This document shows, in pieces, positions 44,425 through 54,519 of a stretch of 64,000 nt of DNA. Source of the DNA: Amycolatopsis albispora (GTDB taxonomy: Bacteria > Actinomycetota > Actinomycetes > Mycobacteriales > Pseudonocardiaceae); the NCBI RefSeq assembly GCF_003312875.1, contig NZ_CP015163.1, positions 5,518,001 through 5,582,000 on the forward strand, given 5' to 3'. Below the pieces are notes generated by a model. It was given only the letters and a program-made list of their open reading frames with translations, ran no database searches and was not told the origin of the DNA. The position numbers and the translations under genes are program-made. How positions within the stretch are numbered: the first letter of the stretch is position 1; each line of letters starts with the position of its first letter.

Positions 44425-45243
44425 TCAGTCTTCTGGTTCCCACGGCAGGGGAACGATCAGGCACGGCCCGCCGACGAACAGGCCGCCGTCCACCCCGAGC
44501 ACCTTGCCGCCCGCGTACAGGTACGGCGCCTCGATCTGCGCCGGGTGGATGCCGAGTTGGTCGGCGATCACGCTGTGCCCGTGCACGATCCGCTCGCCGC
44601 CGAGCCGCTCCAGCAGCAGCTTCGCGATCTCCGGCCCGTTCGGCCCGCGGAAGGCGTACCGCGTGGTCATCCGGCGCCACACCTCCCACCACTCGGAGAT
44701 GTCGTCGCCCGCGAGCACCTCGGCCGCGTTCCGGTTGATCTCCTCGACGTCGGCACCCCATTCGAGGTACTCCAGCGTGTCGGAGTGCATCAGCAGGTAG
44801 TCCTCGGCGTGCGCCAGCAGCGGGCGCTCGACCAGCCACTCGATGTGGCGGTCGGTCAGCTTCTCCTGGTCCGACGGCTGCCCGCCGTTGATCTCCCAGC
44901 TGCGGCCGAAGCTGCGCGGGCCGAAGTCCGACGGCACCTCGGTGTCCCCGAAGCGGTGCATGCCCAGCAGCAGGATCTCGTGGTTGCCGAGCAGGCTGTG
45001 CACTTCGCCGCCCGCCTCCGCGGCCTGCTCCTGCAGGCGCATCACCAGGTCGATCACGCCGACGCCGTCGGGGCCGCGGTCGACGAAGTCGCCGAGGAAC
45101 CACACGCGGCTCTTGCCACCGGCCCAGTCGCCGTCCTCGTCGATCAGCTCCTTCGCGGTCAGCGCCTCGGCCAGCCCGTCCCGATGCCCGTGTACGTCAC
45201 CCACCACATAGGTCGGCTGTCCCGCCGCACCGGCATCGTTCAT
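44425..45243 (-). CDS. Calcineurin-like metallophosphoesterase
   Basis: A 272-residue phosphoesterase of the serine/threonine-phosphatase-like group. Metal motifs are GDVHGHRDGL (I), FLGDFVDRGPDGVGVIDLV (II), LLGNHEILLL (III) and IVHGHSVIAD (V). Cytoplasmic, no signal peptide. The substrate may be a phosphoprotein or a dinucleoside polyphosphate (ApaH-like). Start ATG 45243; it lies 36 bases after the HAD-IIA gene on the same strand and may share its transcript. Confidence 0.92.
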   Translation of the reverse strand: MNDAGAAGQPTYVVGDVHGHRDGLAEALTAKELIDEDGDWAGGKSRVWFLGDFVDRGPDGVGVIDLVMRLQEQAAEAGGEVHSLLGNHEILLLGMHRFGDTEVPSDFGPRSFGRSWEINGGQPSDQEKLTDRHIEWLVERPLLAHAEDYLLMHSDTLEYLEWGADVEEINRNAAEVLAGDDISEWWEVWRRMTTRYAFRGPNGPEIAKLLLERLGGERIVHGHSVIADQLGIHPAQIEAPYLYAGGKVLGVDGGLFVGGPCLIVPLPWEPED

Positions 45244-45279
45244 CCCCTGAAGATAAGGCCTGCTCGATCGAGAGGTTCG

Positions 45280-46077
45280 TCACCCCTGCGCGAACGGATC
45301 CTTGGTCCGCCCGATCAGGTCGGCCACCGAGTCGAGCACCAGCGTCGGCCGGTAGGGGTAGAGCTCGGCGGTCTCCCTGGTGGAGATCCCGGTGAGCACC
45401 AGGATGGTCTCCAGCCCGGCCTCGATCCCGGCGTGCACGTCGGTGTCCATCCGGTCGCCGATCATCAGCGTGTGCTCGGAGTGCGCGCCGATGGCCCGCA
45501 GCGCCGAGCGCATCATCAGCGGGTTCGGCTTGCCGACGAAGTACGGCTGGCGGCCGGTGGCCTTCTCGATCAGCGCGGCGACCGAGCCGGTGGCCGGCAT
45601 CGAGCCCTCCAGGCTGGGGCCGGTGGCGTCCGGATTGGTGGCGATGAACTTGGCGCCGGCCTCGACCATCCGGATGGCCTTGGTGATCGCGGTGAAGCTG
45701 TAGGTGCGGGTCTCGCCGAGCACCACGTAGTCGGGGTCGCGGTCGGTCAGCACGTAGCCGACCTCGTGCAGCGCGGTGGTCAGCCCGGCCTCGCCGATCA
45801 CGAAGGCCGAGCCGTTCGGGCGCTGGCGGTGCAGGAACTCGGCGGTGGCCAGCGCGGAGGTCCAGATCGACTCCTCCGGCACGTCCAGCCCGGTCCTGGC
45901 CAGCCGCGCCCGCAGGTCGCGCGGGGTGTAGATGGAGTTGTTGGTCAGCACCAGGAAGCCGATGCCGTTGGCGCGCAGTTCGGCGAGGAACTCGTCGGCG
46001 CCGGGCACCAGGTGCTCTTCGCGGACCAGCACCCCGTCCATGTCGCTGAGATAGCTCCAGCGCGGTTCGTCGCTCAT
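45280..46077 (-). CDS. HAD-IIA family phosphatase (NagD-like)
   Basis: A 265-residue HAD-IIA enzyme: motif [13 protein letters not shown], motif [15 protein letters not shown], a C2 cap, the Lys in [14 protein letters not shown] and motif [21 protein letters not shown]. These usually dephosphorylate nucleotides, glycerol phosphate or other small phosphates. ATG 46077, with AGGGTGG five bases upstream, is preferred over GTG 46086. It follows the TOBE regulator after 13 bases on the same strand. Confidence 0.93.
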   Translation of the reverse strand: MSDEPRWSYLSDMDGVLVREEHLVPGADEFLAELRANGIGFLVLTNNSIYTPRDLRARLARTGLDVPEESIWTSALATAEFLHRQRPNGSAFVIGEAGLTTALHEVGYVLTDRDPDYVVLGETRTYSFTAITKAIRMVEAGAKFIATNPDATGPSLEGSMPATGSVAALIEKATGRQPYFVGKPNPLMMRSALRAIGAHSEHTLMIGDRMDTDVHAGIEAGLETILVLTGISTRETAELYPYRPTLVLDSVADLIGRTKDPFAQG

Positions 46078-46090
46078 GGGTGCCACCCTA

Positions 46091-46489
46091 TTAGCCGGTG
46101 GGGGTCTCGACGATCACCTGAGTTGCCTTGACCACGGCGACCGCCAGCGAGCCCGGTTTGAGGCCCATTTCGGCGACCGCCTCGCTGCTCATCAGCGAGA
46201 CCACCCGGTGCGGCCCGCACTGGATCTCCACCTGCGCCATCACCTTGTCCTGGACCACCTCGGTGACCAGCCCGACGAACCGGTTGCGCGCGGACCGGCC
46301 GACCCGCGACGGGTCCGGCGGCTCGTCGGCGTGCGCCCTGGCGAAGGCGGCCAGCTCGGCACCGTCGACCACCTTGCGCCCGCTGGTGTCGTCGAAGGCG
46401 GTCAGCTGGCCGGCGCGGACCCACCGGCGCACGGTGTCGTCGCTGACCCCGAGCAACCGGGCGACCTCGGCCAACCGAAACTGCGGCAT
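46091..46489 (-). CDS. HTH-TOBE (Mop) molybdate-binding protein
   Basis: A 132-residue protein joining an excisionase/MerR-like HTH ([29 protein letters not shown], about 4-35) to a Mop/TOBE domain ([61 protein letters not shown], about 68-130). Mop domains bind molybdate as oligomers. It is divergent from moaA with 103 bases between, which fits a molybdate-responsive regulator of cofactor synthesis; the direct target is inferred from location. Confidence 0.92.
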   Translation of the reverse strand: MPQFRLAEVARLLGVSDDTVRRWVRAGQLTAFDDTSGRKVVDGAELAAFARAHADEPPDPSRVGRSARNRFVGLVTEVVQDKVMAQVEIQCGPHRVVSLMSSEAVAEMGLKPGSLAVAVVKATQVIVETPTG

Positions 46490-46592
46490 GCGCAGCAGGC
46501 TAACTCCGCAGGTGCGGATGCGCCATCAAGACGCCACCGTCTCGTCCGAAGCTTGACCGCTGATCGTCCGGATCGGCACTACCCTGGGGAGG

Positions 46593-47657
46593 GTGACGGC
46601 GGTAGATCTTGGCATTCCCCGGGTGTCCGGGAAGCGGCAGAACCCCGCCGAACCCCGGCCCGACCACCCGGGGCTGATCGACTCGTTCGGCCGGGTGGCC
46701 ACCGACCTGCGGGTGTCCCTGACCGACAAGTGCAACCTGCGCTGCACCTACTGCATGCCGGCGGAGGGCCTCGACTGGCTTCCTGGCGACCAGGTGCTCA
46801 GCGACGACGAGCTGCTCCGGCTGCTGCGGATCGCGGTCGAGTCGCTCGGGGTCACCGACATCCGGCTCACCGGCGGTGAACCGATGCTGCGCCAGGGGCT
46901 CGAGCGGATCGTCGCGGAGGTGTCCGCGCTGCGGCCCAAACCGCGGCTGTCGATGACCACGAACGGCATCGGCCTGGCCAAACGCGCCGAGGCACTGGTC
47001 GCGGCCGGGCTGGACCGGATCAACGTCTCGCTGGACACCATCGACCGCGAGACCTTCACCGAGCTGACCCGCCGCGACCGGCTGCGGCACGTGCTCGACG
47101 GCCTGGCCGCCGCCCGCGACGCCGGGCTGTCGCCGGTCAAGGTCAACGCGGTGCTGATGCGCGGGGTCAACGACCACGAGGCCGTGCCGCTGCTGCGGTA
47201 CTGCCTGGACAACGGCTACCACCTGCGGTTCATCGAGCAGATGCCGCTGGACGCGCAGCACGGCTGGGACCGCGGCGGCATGATCACCGCGCAGGACATC
47301 CTCGAGCTGCTCGGCGCCGAGTTCGAGCTGACCCCGAGCGAGGCGCCGCGTGGTGGCGCGCCCGCCGAGCGCTGGCTGGTCGACGGCGGTCCCGGTGACG
47401 TCGGTGTGATCGCGTCGGTGACCAGGCCGTTCTGCTCGGCCTGCGAGCGCACCCGGCTGACCGCCGACGGTGCCGTGCGGTCCTGCCTGTTCAGCAACGA
47501 CGAGACCGATCTGCGGGCCCTCCTGCGCGGGGGCGCGCGCGACGAGGAGATAGCCGACGCCTGGCGCGAAACCATGTGGGGCAAGCTGGCCGGGCACGAG
47601 ATCAACGAGGCCGGGTTCGCGCAGCCGATCCGGCCGATGAGCGCGATCGGCGGTTGA
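46593..47657 (+). CDS. moaA: GTP 3',8-cyclase MoaA
   Basis: A 354-residue radical-SAM enzyme that starts molybdopterin synthesis by turning GTP into 3',8-cyclo-GTP. The SAM cluster is Cys47-x3-Cys51-x2-Cys54 (DKCNLRCTYCMP); the C-terminal cluster is CSACERTRLTADGAVRSC; the obligatory C-terminal GG is present (SAIGG). GTG 46593 lies seven bases after TACCCT with no properly spaced Shine-Dalgarno, so the mRNA is probably leaderless. The stop overlaps moaD (TGATG). Confidence 0.96.
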   Translation: MTAVDLGIPRVSGKRQNPAEPRPDHPGLIDSFGRVATDLRVSLTDKCNLRCTYCMPAEGLDWLPGDQVLSDDELLRLLRIAVESLGVTDIRLTGGEPMLRQGLERIVAEVSALRPKPRLSMTTNGIGLAKRAEALVAAGLDRINVSLDTIDRETFTELTRRDRLRHVLDGLAAARDAGLSPVKVNAVLMRGVNDHEAVPLLRYCLDNGYHLRFIEQMPLDAQHGWDRGGMITAQDILELLGAEFELTPSEAPRGGAPAERWLVDGGPGDVGVIASVTRPFCSACERTRLTADGAVRSCLFSNDETDLRALLRGGARDEEIADAWRETMWGKLAGHEINEAGFAQPIRPMSAIGG

Positions 47658-47917
47658 TGCGGGTGACCACGGTCCAAGTGCGGTTCTTCGCCTCGGCACG
47701 GGCCGCGACCGGGGTGGACAGCGAGGTGCTGACGCTGCCGTCCGGCGCGTCGGTGGCGGAGGCGGTGGAGCAGCTGCGCCTGCGGCACCCGGAACGGCTG
47801 CCCAAGGTGCTCGAGGTGGCCAGCTTCCTGCTGAACGGCGTCGCGGTGCGGGACACCTCGTACCGCCTGCCCGACGGCGCCGAGCTGGACGTCCTGCCGC
47901 CTTTCGCCGGTGGTTAA
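47657..47917 (+). CDS. moaD: MoaD/ThiS-like molybdopterin synthase small subunit
   Basis: An 86-residue ubiquitin-fold sulfur carrier ending in the required Gly-Gly (LDVLPPFAGG), which is thiocarboxylated and donates sulfur in the MoaD-MoaE complex. ATG 47657 overlaps the moaA stop, so it is translationally coupled. Its MoaE partner is encoded as part of a fusion at 50138. The downstream PLC-like gene starts 47 bases later. Confidence 0.94.
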   Translation: MRVTTVQVRFFASARAATGVDSEVLTLPSGASVAEAVEQLRLRHPERLPKVLEVASFLLNGVAVRDTSYRLPDGAELDVLPPFAGG

Positions 47918-47963
47918 CCCGGCGGTCACCCGCCGGACGCCGCGTTCACCGAGGCTGGCGCGC

Positions 47964-48794
47964 ATGCGCCGCCTCCTCGTGCTCCTGCTGACCGCTTTTG
48001 CCGTGGCCGGGCTGGCCGCGCCCGCTTCGGCGGGCCACTGGGTCAAGCCGCTCGCGCGGGCGCACGCGCACAACGACTACGAGCACCCCCGCCCGCTGCA
48101 CGACGCGCTGGACCAGGGGTTCACCAGTGTCGAGGCGGACATCTACCTGGTCGGCGGGCAGTTGCTGGTGGCGCACGACCTGGTGGACGTGCGGCCGGAC
48201 CGCACGCTGGAGGCGCTGTACCTGGAGCCGCTGCGGCAGCGCGTGCTGGCCAACCACGGGCACGTCTACCCGCGGCGGATGCCGTTCCAGCTGCTGGTGG
48301 ACATCAAGAGCGGCGCCGAGGACACCTACGCGGCGCTCTCGCGGGTGCTGGCGTCCCCGCGGTACTCGTTCCTCTTCACCGCCTACCGGGACGGCTGGGT
48401 GCGCGACAAGGCGGTGGAGGTCGTGCTGTCCGGCAATCGGCCGCGAGAGGTCCTCTCGGCCCAGCGGGAGCGGCTGGCCTTCTACGACGGCCGTATCGCC
48501 GCTCAGGACGATCTGGGGCCCGGTTCCGACCCCCGCCTGACGCCGCTGGTCTCCGACAACTGGACGAAGCTGTTCACCTGGACCGGTGAGGGCGAGTTCC
48601 CGGCGGCCGAGCGGGCGCGGCTGCGGGAGATCGTGGCGACCGCGCACCGGGCCGGGCAGCGGGTGCGGTTCTGGGCCACGCCGGACGCCCCCGGCCCGGC
48701 GCGAGAGGCCGTCTGGACCGAGCTGACGGCCGCGGGTGTGGACCACATCAACACCGACGACCTGGCGGGCCTGGCGGCCTTCCTCCGGGATTAG
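47964..48794 (+). CDS. Secreted PI-PLC/GDPD-like phosphodiesterase
   Basis: A 276-residue exported protein: signal MRRLLVLLLTAFAVAGLAAPASA, then a TIM-barrel phosphodiesterase-like domain with RAHAHNDYEHPRPLHDALDQGFTSVEADIYLVGGQLLVAHDLVDV. The His, Glu/Asp and second His are placed as in GDPD/PI-PLC enzymes. The end is VDHINTDDLAGLAAFL. It resembles the AIM6/PLC-like group of unknown substrate. ATG 47964 fits the signal peptide. It may be transcribed with moaA-moaD. Confidence 0.88.
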   Translation: MRRLLVLLLTAFAVAGLAAPASAGHWVKPLARAHAHNDYEHPRPLHDALDQGFTSVEADIYLVGGQLLVAHDLVDVRPDRTLEALYLEPLRQRVLANHGHVYPRRMPFQLLVDIKSGAEDTYAALSRVLASPRYSFLFTAYRDGWVRDKAVEVVLSGNRPREVLSAQRERLAFYDGRIAAQDDLGPGSDPRLTPLVSDNWTKLFTWTGEGEFPAAERARLREIVATAHRAGQRVRFWATPDAPGPAREAVWTELTAAGVDHINTDDLAGLAAFLRD

Positions 48795-48950
48795 CGCACA
48801 TAACGCATATGCGCTCCAACGGCGTAGAGGTGCGTTTTCCACGTGACCCAAGCCTCACGATCAGTGAATTATCTCGGGAAGGATACGGCCCGGTAACGGC
48901 CAGCTGAGCTGGGAAAACACCGGAATCGCCAAAGGTTGCGCCTCGTTACA

Positions 48951-49820
<870 letters not shown>

Positions 49821-49884
49821 CCTTCCGCCCCGAATTCGGGCGAGCACTACCGGTGATCACGGCTGGGTAACGCCGTTATCCGCA

Positions 49885-49927
49885 GAAAGGGTCCCACCGC
49901 CAATCCCCTGGGCGGTGGGACCCTTTC
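49885..49927. terminator. Terminator of rpfA
   Basis: A 17-bp perfect stem (49885-49901 with 49911-49927; AAAGGGTCCCACCGCC arm) and a 9-base loop, giving a T-rich 3' side on both strands (CCCTTTC). It lies 65 bases after the rpfA stop. The rest of the 49821-50137 gap holds only palindrome copy 4. Confidence 0.9.
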
Positions 49928-50056
49928 GCCGTGTGCGGCGCCTTTTGCACGCGGGAAAACCCCAGTCTTTCGGGCGGTGCGTTTCGCCTTTGCTCACTGA
50001 ACGGAGTTGGCCACTCACACCGCCCGCAAATAAGGGGGCGCCCGGGGAGGCCGGAG

Positions 50057-50111
50057 TGTCACGAATGTGGCTTTCGGGACGCCATACGTCTCGAAAGCCA
50101 CATTCGTGACA
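50057..50111. repeat. Dispersed palindromic repeat, copy 4
   Basis: 25-bp arms (50057-50081 and 50087-50111), one mismatch (GGG for GAG in the left arm), loop CCATA. It lies between the convergent rpfA and MogA-MoaE genes, 27 bases from the stop of the latter. Confidence 0.95.
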
Positions 50112-50137
50112 CCCCAGCCGAAGGGCTCAACCGCTGG

Positions 50138-51052
50138 TCAGGGGGAGTTGACCCATTCGTCGGTGCCGTCGGTGAAGGTCTGGTGCTTCCACACCGGCAG
50201 CCGCGCCTTCACCTCGTCCACCAGGTCCGAGCAGGCCAGGAACGCCTCCTTGCGGTGGTCCGCCGCCACCGCGCAGGCCAGTGCCACGTCCCCGATGGCC
50301 AGCGTGCCGATCCGGTGGCTGACCGCCACCGCCCGCACGCCGTCGAACCGCGAGGCCAGTTCCGACACCACCCGAGCCAACACGTCCCCGGCGCTCGGGT
50401 GCCCCTCGTATACCAGGCCCCGCACGCCCTTGCCGCCGTCGTGGTCGCGGACCACCCCGGAGAAGGTCACCACGGCACCCGCCGCGTCGTCGGCGACCAG
50501 GGCGGCGTGCTCGTCGACCGAGATCGGCGCGTCCGTCACCGCGGCCAGCGCGATCCGCGCCCCGGACGTCCCGGCCGACGGCACGTGGTCGCCACCGTGC
50601 AGCTGCTCCACCGCGTGGTCCAGCACGCCCTCCAGCACGCCGAGCCCGTCCTTCACACCACCACGCGAGCCCGGCAGGTTCACCACCAGCGTCCGCCCGG
50701 CCACCCCGGCGACACCCCGCGAAAGCACCGCCGTCGGCACCGCGGGCAGCCCGGCCGCCCGCACCGCGTCCGCCACCCCGGGCAGCTGGTAGTCCAGCAG
50801 CGGCGTGGTCGCCTCCGGCGTGCGGTCGGTCGGGGAGATGCCGGTGCCGCCGGTGGTGATCACCACGTGCACGTCCTCGGCCAGGCAGGCCCGCAGCGCC
50901 CGCGCCACCGGCTCGCCGTCCTCGACCACGATCGGGTCCGGCACCTCGTAGTCACGCTGGGCCAGCCAGTCGGCGATCACCGGCCCGGTGCGGTCCGGGT
51001 ACACCCCGGCCGCGGCCCGGTTGGAGGCCACGATCACCCGTGCGCGCTTCAT
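50138..51052 (-). CDS. MogA/MoaB-MoaE fusion protein
   Basis: A 304-residue fusion of two molybdenum-cofactor enzymes. Residues 1-160 are MogA/MoaB-like (molybdopterin adenylylation): VIVASNRAAAGVYPDRTGPVI, DVHVVITTGGTGISPTDRTPEAT, VVNLPGSRGGVKDGL. Residues 165-304 are MoaE (large subunit of molybdopterin synthase): AGAVVTFSGVVRDHDGG, the catalytic Lys in HRKEAFLACSDLVDEVKARLPVWKHQTF. MoaE normally pairs with MoaD, whose gene is 2.3 kb away on the other strand. ATG 51052 overlaps the moaC stop. Confidence 0.94.
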   Translation of the reverse strand: MKRARVIVASNRAAAGVYPDRTGPVIADWLAQRDYEVPDPIVVEDGEPVARALRACLAEDVHVVITTGGTGISPTDRTPEATTPLLDYQLPGVADAVRAAGLPAVPTAVLSRGVAGVAGRTLVVNLPGSRGGVKDGLGVLEGVLDHAVEQLHGGDHVPSAGTSGARIALAAVTDAPISVDEHAALVADDAAGAVVTFSGVVRDHDGGKGVRGLVYEGHPSAGDVLARVVSELASRFDGVRAVAVSHRIGTLAIGDVALACAVAADHRKEAFLACSDLVDEVKARLPVWKHQTFTDGTDEWVNSP

Positions 51053-51525
51053 CGCTCACCACGCTCCCAGAGGCCGGTCTTGCCGCCCTCCTTGCGATCC
51101 AGCCGCACCTCGTCCAATGAGGCGGCCGGATCCACCGCCTTGATCATGTCGTGCACGGTCAGCCCGGCCACCGCCACCGCGGTCAGCGCCTCCATCTCCA
51201 CGCCGGTGCGGTCCTTCGTGCGGACCGTGGCCAGGATCCGGATCTCCGCCTCGCCCAGGGTGAACTCCACCTCGACCCCGGACAGGGCCAGCTGGTGGCA
51301 CAGGGGGATCAGCTCCGGCGTGCGCTTGGCGCCCATGATGCCGGCGATGCGCGCGGTGGCCAGCGCGTCGCCCTTGGGCAGGCCGTTCGACGACAGCAGC
51401 CCGACCACCTCGGCGGTGGTCCGCACCACGCCGCTGGCGTAGGCGACGCGGACCGTCGAATCCTTGGCGGAGACGTCGACCATGCGAGCCGCGCCCGCCG
51501 CGTCGACGTGCGTAAGTTCGCTCAC
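51049..51525 (-). CDS. moaC: Cyclic pyranopterin monophosphate synthase MoaC
   Basis: A 158-residue MoaC, which converts 3',8-cyclo-GTP to cyclic pyranopterin monophosphate. Motifs: THVDAAGAARMVDVSAKDSTVRVA, PKGDALATARIAGIMGAKRTPELIPLCHQL, KDRTGVEMEALTAVAVAGLTVHDMIKAVDP. GTG 51525 is the family start; a much longer open frame runs upstream into the insertion sequence but is not coding there. Its stop overlaps the MogA-MoaE start (ATGA). An IS element sits only 106 bases upstream, so the promoter may have been disturbed. Confidence 0.95.
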   Translation of the reverse strand: MSELTHVDAAGAARMVDVSAKDSTVRVAYASGVVRTTAEVVGLLSSNGLPKGDALATARIAGIMGAKRTPELIPLCHQLALSGVEVEFTLGEAEIRILATVRTKDRTGVEMEALTAVAVAGLTVHDMIKAVDPAASLDEVRLDRKEGGKTGLWERGER

Positions 51526-51630
51526 CCGCCGGAGACTACCCCCTGGGCGTGCCCGGCGGCGCCGGCCGATGCGCCTCCCGCCCGGGCACACCCCTGGACA
51601 CGAATGTGGCTTTGGGGGCCGATTTCGCCC

Positions 51631-52983
51631 TGTCGTGTCTCGGGAGATCTGTCGCAGTGTTGTCTCGGTTGTTGTGACACATGTTAGGCGGCGGGGGTGA
51701 GGGTGCCTTGCCAGTCTTTGGTGTGGTCGAGGTGGGTGTGGCCGATGGGGTGGCCGTGGCTGGTGTAGGCGGTGATCCGGTCGCCGTCGCGGATGATGGT
51801 GATGGTGTTGCCGGTGTGTTCGCGGCCGATGAGTAGGCGTTTTCGGTGTCCGAGATAGATGGTGCCGAGTTTGCTGACGGTGAGCCGGTGGATGGTGGCG
51901 TCGGTTTGGACGGGCGGGTGGGTGGGGCCGCCGTGGTGTTCGGCGTGGGTCCAGGCGTGGTGCGGGGTGTGGCGGCCGAGCGCGCTGTGCCCGCGGCGGG
52001 TGTTGTAGTAGTCGCGGTAGGTGTCGAGCAGTGTTTGCAGGCTGGTCAGGGTGGTTGGTGGGTGGGGTTGGCGAGCCAGCCATTTTTTGAGGGTTTGATG
52101 GTGGCGTTCGACTTTGCCGCAGGTTTGCGGGTGGTAGGGGCTGGAGTGGATCAGGCGGGCGCCGGTGGTGGTGACGGTGCGGGCGAACTGGGTGGGGCCG
52201 GCGTGTGGGTGCCGGGGATGGGCGGTGAAGGCGGGGCCGTTGTCGGAGAGCACGATCGCGGGTGGGCCGTGCTCGGTGAACGCGGCACTGATCGCGGTGC
52301 AGGCCGCCGCGGCGGTTTCCGACCGGGCTGCCTGGCAGGCCAGCAGCATGCGGGTGCAATCGTCGAGCACATCGAAGACCACGGCCTTGCTGCCGTCGGC
52401 GAGCACGATCTCGGTGGCGTCGATCTGGTAGCAGTCCCGGGGCCGGGCATAGCTGAACCGCCGCCAGGACGACCGCGGCCGTTTACGGGGGTTGCTGACC
52501 AGCAGGCCTTTCCGGTCCAGGACGCGGTTGATCGTGGCCCGCGACGGCACCGGCCAGCCCTGTCCCGCCCAGTCCCGCTCGGCCGCGAGCACCTCGAGCC
52601 GGTCATGGATGAAATCCGCGCCGTTGTCCGGCGCCAGTTCCTGGCGTAACCGCACGATCTGAGCCACCACCGGCTCCGCGGTGGCGTGCGGGACAGTGAC
52701 CGGACGCCGGGACCGAGGACTCCACTGTCCCTCGGCCCGGGCCCGTTCCCGATGCCGGTAAAACGTGCGCCGGTCAACACCGTTGACCCGGCACCACTCC
52801 GACACGTTCCCGACATCAGCCCCCGCAGCCACCACCGCATCCATCAGATGCATCATCGCCCGTTTCCGCGCCATGGCCAGCCACCACAACGCCGTCCAGG
52901 CAACAGACCCCGCAGCATCACCCACCCAGGGTGTGTCACTTGCTCAGAGACACAACCTGTGTCACATCAGCTGAGACTGAACA
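51631..52983 (-). mobile_element. IS481-family insertion sequence, 1353 bp
   Basis: Bounded by 15-bp direct repeats GGGCCGATTTCGCCC (51616-51630 and 52984-52998), i.e. target-site duplication. Ends are TGT...ACA; imperfect terminal inverted repeats of 27 bp (51631-51657 and 52957-52983) agree at 18 positions. It holds a single transposase gene. Both TSD copies are identical and the ORF is intact, so the insertion looks recent and may be active. Confidence 0.95.
51684..52925 (-). CDS. IS481-family transposase (DDE)
   Basis: A 413-residue transposase, intact. The N-terminal HTH (NVSEWCRVNGVDRRTFYRHRERARAEG, about 40-66) is followed by an rve integrase core: Asp169 (CYQIDATEIVLADG), Asp228 (IVLSDNGPAF) and Glu273 (KVERHHQTLKKWL), then YRDYYNTRRGHSALGRHTPHHAW. 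The C-terminal region (KLGTIYLGHRKRLLIGREHTGNTITIIRDGDRITAY) is a small beta domain common in the family. Start GTG 52925, or ATG 52874 (MARKRAMM). Confidence 0.95.
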   Translation of the reverse strand: MGDAAGSVAWTALWWLAMARKRAMMHLMDAVVAAGADVGNVSEWCRVNGVDRRTFYRHRERARAEGQWSPRSRRPVTVPHATAEPVVAQIVRLRQELAPDNGADFIHDRLEVLAAERDWAGQGWPVPSRATINRVLDRKGLLVSNPRKRPRSSWRRFSYARPRDCYQIDATEIVLADGSKAVVFDVLDDCTRMLLACQAARSETAAAACTAISAAFTEHGPPAIVLSDNGPAFTAHPRHPHAGPTQFARTVTTTGARLIHSSPYHPQTCGKVERHHQTLKKWLARQPHPPTTLTSLQTLLDTYRDYYNTRRGHSALGRHTPHHAWTHAEHHGGPTHPPVQTDATIHRLTVSKLGTIYLGHRKRLLIGREHTGNTITIIRDGDRITAYTSHGHPIGHTHLDHTKDWQGTLTPAA

Positions 52984-53037
52984 GGGCCGATTTCGCCCCG
53001 AAAGCCACATTCGTGTCCGCGGGCGTGGCTCGAAGGC

Positions 53038-54420
53038 CTAGTTGCGGGCCGCGTTCTTCACCGCTTCGGCCACCGCCGGGGCCACCGCCGAGTCGAAGAC
53101 GCTGGGCACGATGAACGAGGCGTTCAGCCGCTCGCCGTCCACCACGTCGGCGATCGCGTCGGCCGCCGCCAGCAGCATCTCGTCGTCGATGTGCCGCGCG
53201 TGCGCGTCGAGCAGGCCGCGGAACACCCCCGGGAAGGCGAGCACGTTGTTGATCTGGTTCGGGTAGTCGCTGCGGCCGGTGGCGACCACCGCGGCGTGCC
53301 GCTGCGCCTCCAGCGGGTCGATCTCCGGGTCCGGGTTGGCCAGCGCGAAGACCACCGCGTCGTCGTTCATGGTGGCCACCTGCTCGGCGCCGAACAGGTT
53401 CGGCGCGGACACCCCGATGAATACGTCCGCGCCGACCAGTGCGTCGTGCAGGGTGCCGGAGATGCCGTCCTTGTTGGTCGCGGCGGCGATCTCGGTCAGG
53501 TTGTCGTCGAGGTTGCCGCGCGCCGAGTGCACGATGCCGTCGATGTCGGCGGCCACGATGTCGGCGGGCTTCTTGCGCAGCAGCAGCCGGATGATCGCCG
53601 ACCCGGCCGCGCCCACCCCGCTGACCACGATCTTGCAGTCCTCGATGCGCTTGCCGACCACCCGCAGCGCGTTGCGCAGCGCGGCGACCACCACGATCGC
53701 GGTGCCGTGCTGGTCGTCGTGGAAGACCGGGATGTCCAGCAGGTCGCGCAGCCGCGCCTCGATCTCGAAGCAGCGCGGCGCGGCGATGTCCTCCAGGTTG
53801 ATGCCCGCGTAGACCGGGGCCAGCGCCTTGACCGTGCGGATGATCTCCTCGGTGTCCTGGGTGTCCAGGCAGACCGGCCAGGCGTCCACGTCGGCGAACT
53901 TCTTGAACAGCGCCGCCTTGCCCTCCATCACCGGCAGCGCGGCGGCCGGGCCGATGTTGCCCAGCCCCAGCACGGCCGAGCCGTCGGTGACCACGGCGAC
54001 GGTGTTGCGCTTGATGGTCAGGCGGCGCGCGTCCTCGGGATTGGCCGCGATGGCCTGGCAGACGCGGGCCACGCCCGGCGTGTACGCGCGGGAGAGGTCG
54101 TCACGGTTGCGGAGCGCGACCTTGGGGGTGACCTCGATCTTGCCGCCGAGGTGGATCAGGAAGGTGCGGTCGGAGAACTTCCGCACCCGCACACCGGGCA
54201 GCGCGTCGAGCGCCTCGGTGATGTCCTGGGCGTGGTTGGCCGAGAGCACGTTGGCGCTGATGTCCACCACGATCGAGGTGGGGTGCGACTCGACCACGTC
54301 GAACGCGGTGAGCACCCCGCCGACGCGGCCGACCGCACTGGTCAGATCGCCCGCCGCGCTCGCCGAAGACGGCGCCTCGACTCGGACGGTGATCGAATAA
54401 CCAGGACCGGGAACCGGCAT
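53038..54420 (-). CDS. NAD-dependent malic enzyme with N-terminal ACT-like domain
   Basis: A 460-residue malic enzyme, converting malate to pyruvate and CO2 with NAD(P)+. Residues 1-75 form an ACT-like regulatory domain ([52 protein letters not shown]). The catalytic part has [76 protein letters not shown] and the NAD motif [16 protein letters not shown]. The ACT domain suggests allosteric control by an amino acid. Palindrome and IS lie immediately downstream, so the IS may have inserted at this gene's terminator. Confidence 0.94.
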   Translation of the reverse strand: MPVPGPGYSITVRVEAPSSASAAGDLTSAVGRVGGVLTAFDVVESHPTSIVVDISANVLSANHAQDITEALDALPGVRVRKFSDRTFLIHLGGKIEVTPKVALRNRDDLSRAYTPGVARVCQAIAANPEDARRLTIKRNTVAVVTDGSAVLGLGNIGPAAALPVMEGKAALFKKFADVDAWPVCLDTQDTEEIIRTVKALAPVYAGINLEDIAAPRCFEIEARLRDLLDIPVFHDDQHGTAIVVVAALRNALRVVGKRIEDCKIVVSGVGAAGSAIIRLLLRKKPADIVAADIDGIVHSARGNLDDNLTEIAAATNKDGISGTLHDALVGADVFIGVSAPNLFGAEQVATMNDDAVVFALANPDPEIDPLEAQRHAAVVATGRSDYPNQINNVLAFPGVFRGLLDAHARHIDDEMLLAAADAIADVVDGERLNASFIVPSVFDSAVAPAVAEAVKNAARN

Positions 54421-54519
54421 GGGAGTACCCCCGCGATCTGCGCTGGAACAGTTGTGCCCAGCACACTAGCCCCGTGATCGCGGACACTGCCGATCTGCCG
54501 GTTTACCAGCCGGTAACCG

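Larger units (their letters stand above)
51596..53018. repeat. Dispersed palindrome copy split by the IS element
   Basis: The left half GGACACGAATGTGGCTTT (51596-51613) and the right half AAAGCCACATTCGTGTCC (53001-53018) are perfect complements. Rejoined without the IS and one target duplicate they give a normal hairpin whose loop is GCCGATTTCG. The insertion is therefore in the loop. The right flank is homologous to the copy at 43161. Confidence 0.92.

Noticed and set aside
51049..52359. 436-residue frame joining moaC to upstream sequence in the IS
   Set aside because: Only the last 158 residues are MoaC. The rest is an alternative frame of the transposase gene and crosses the IS boundary.
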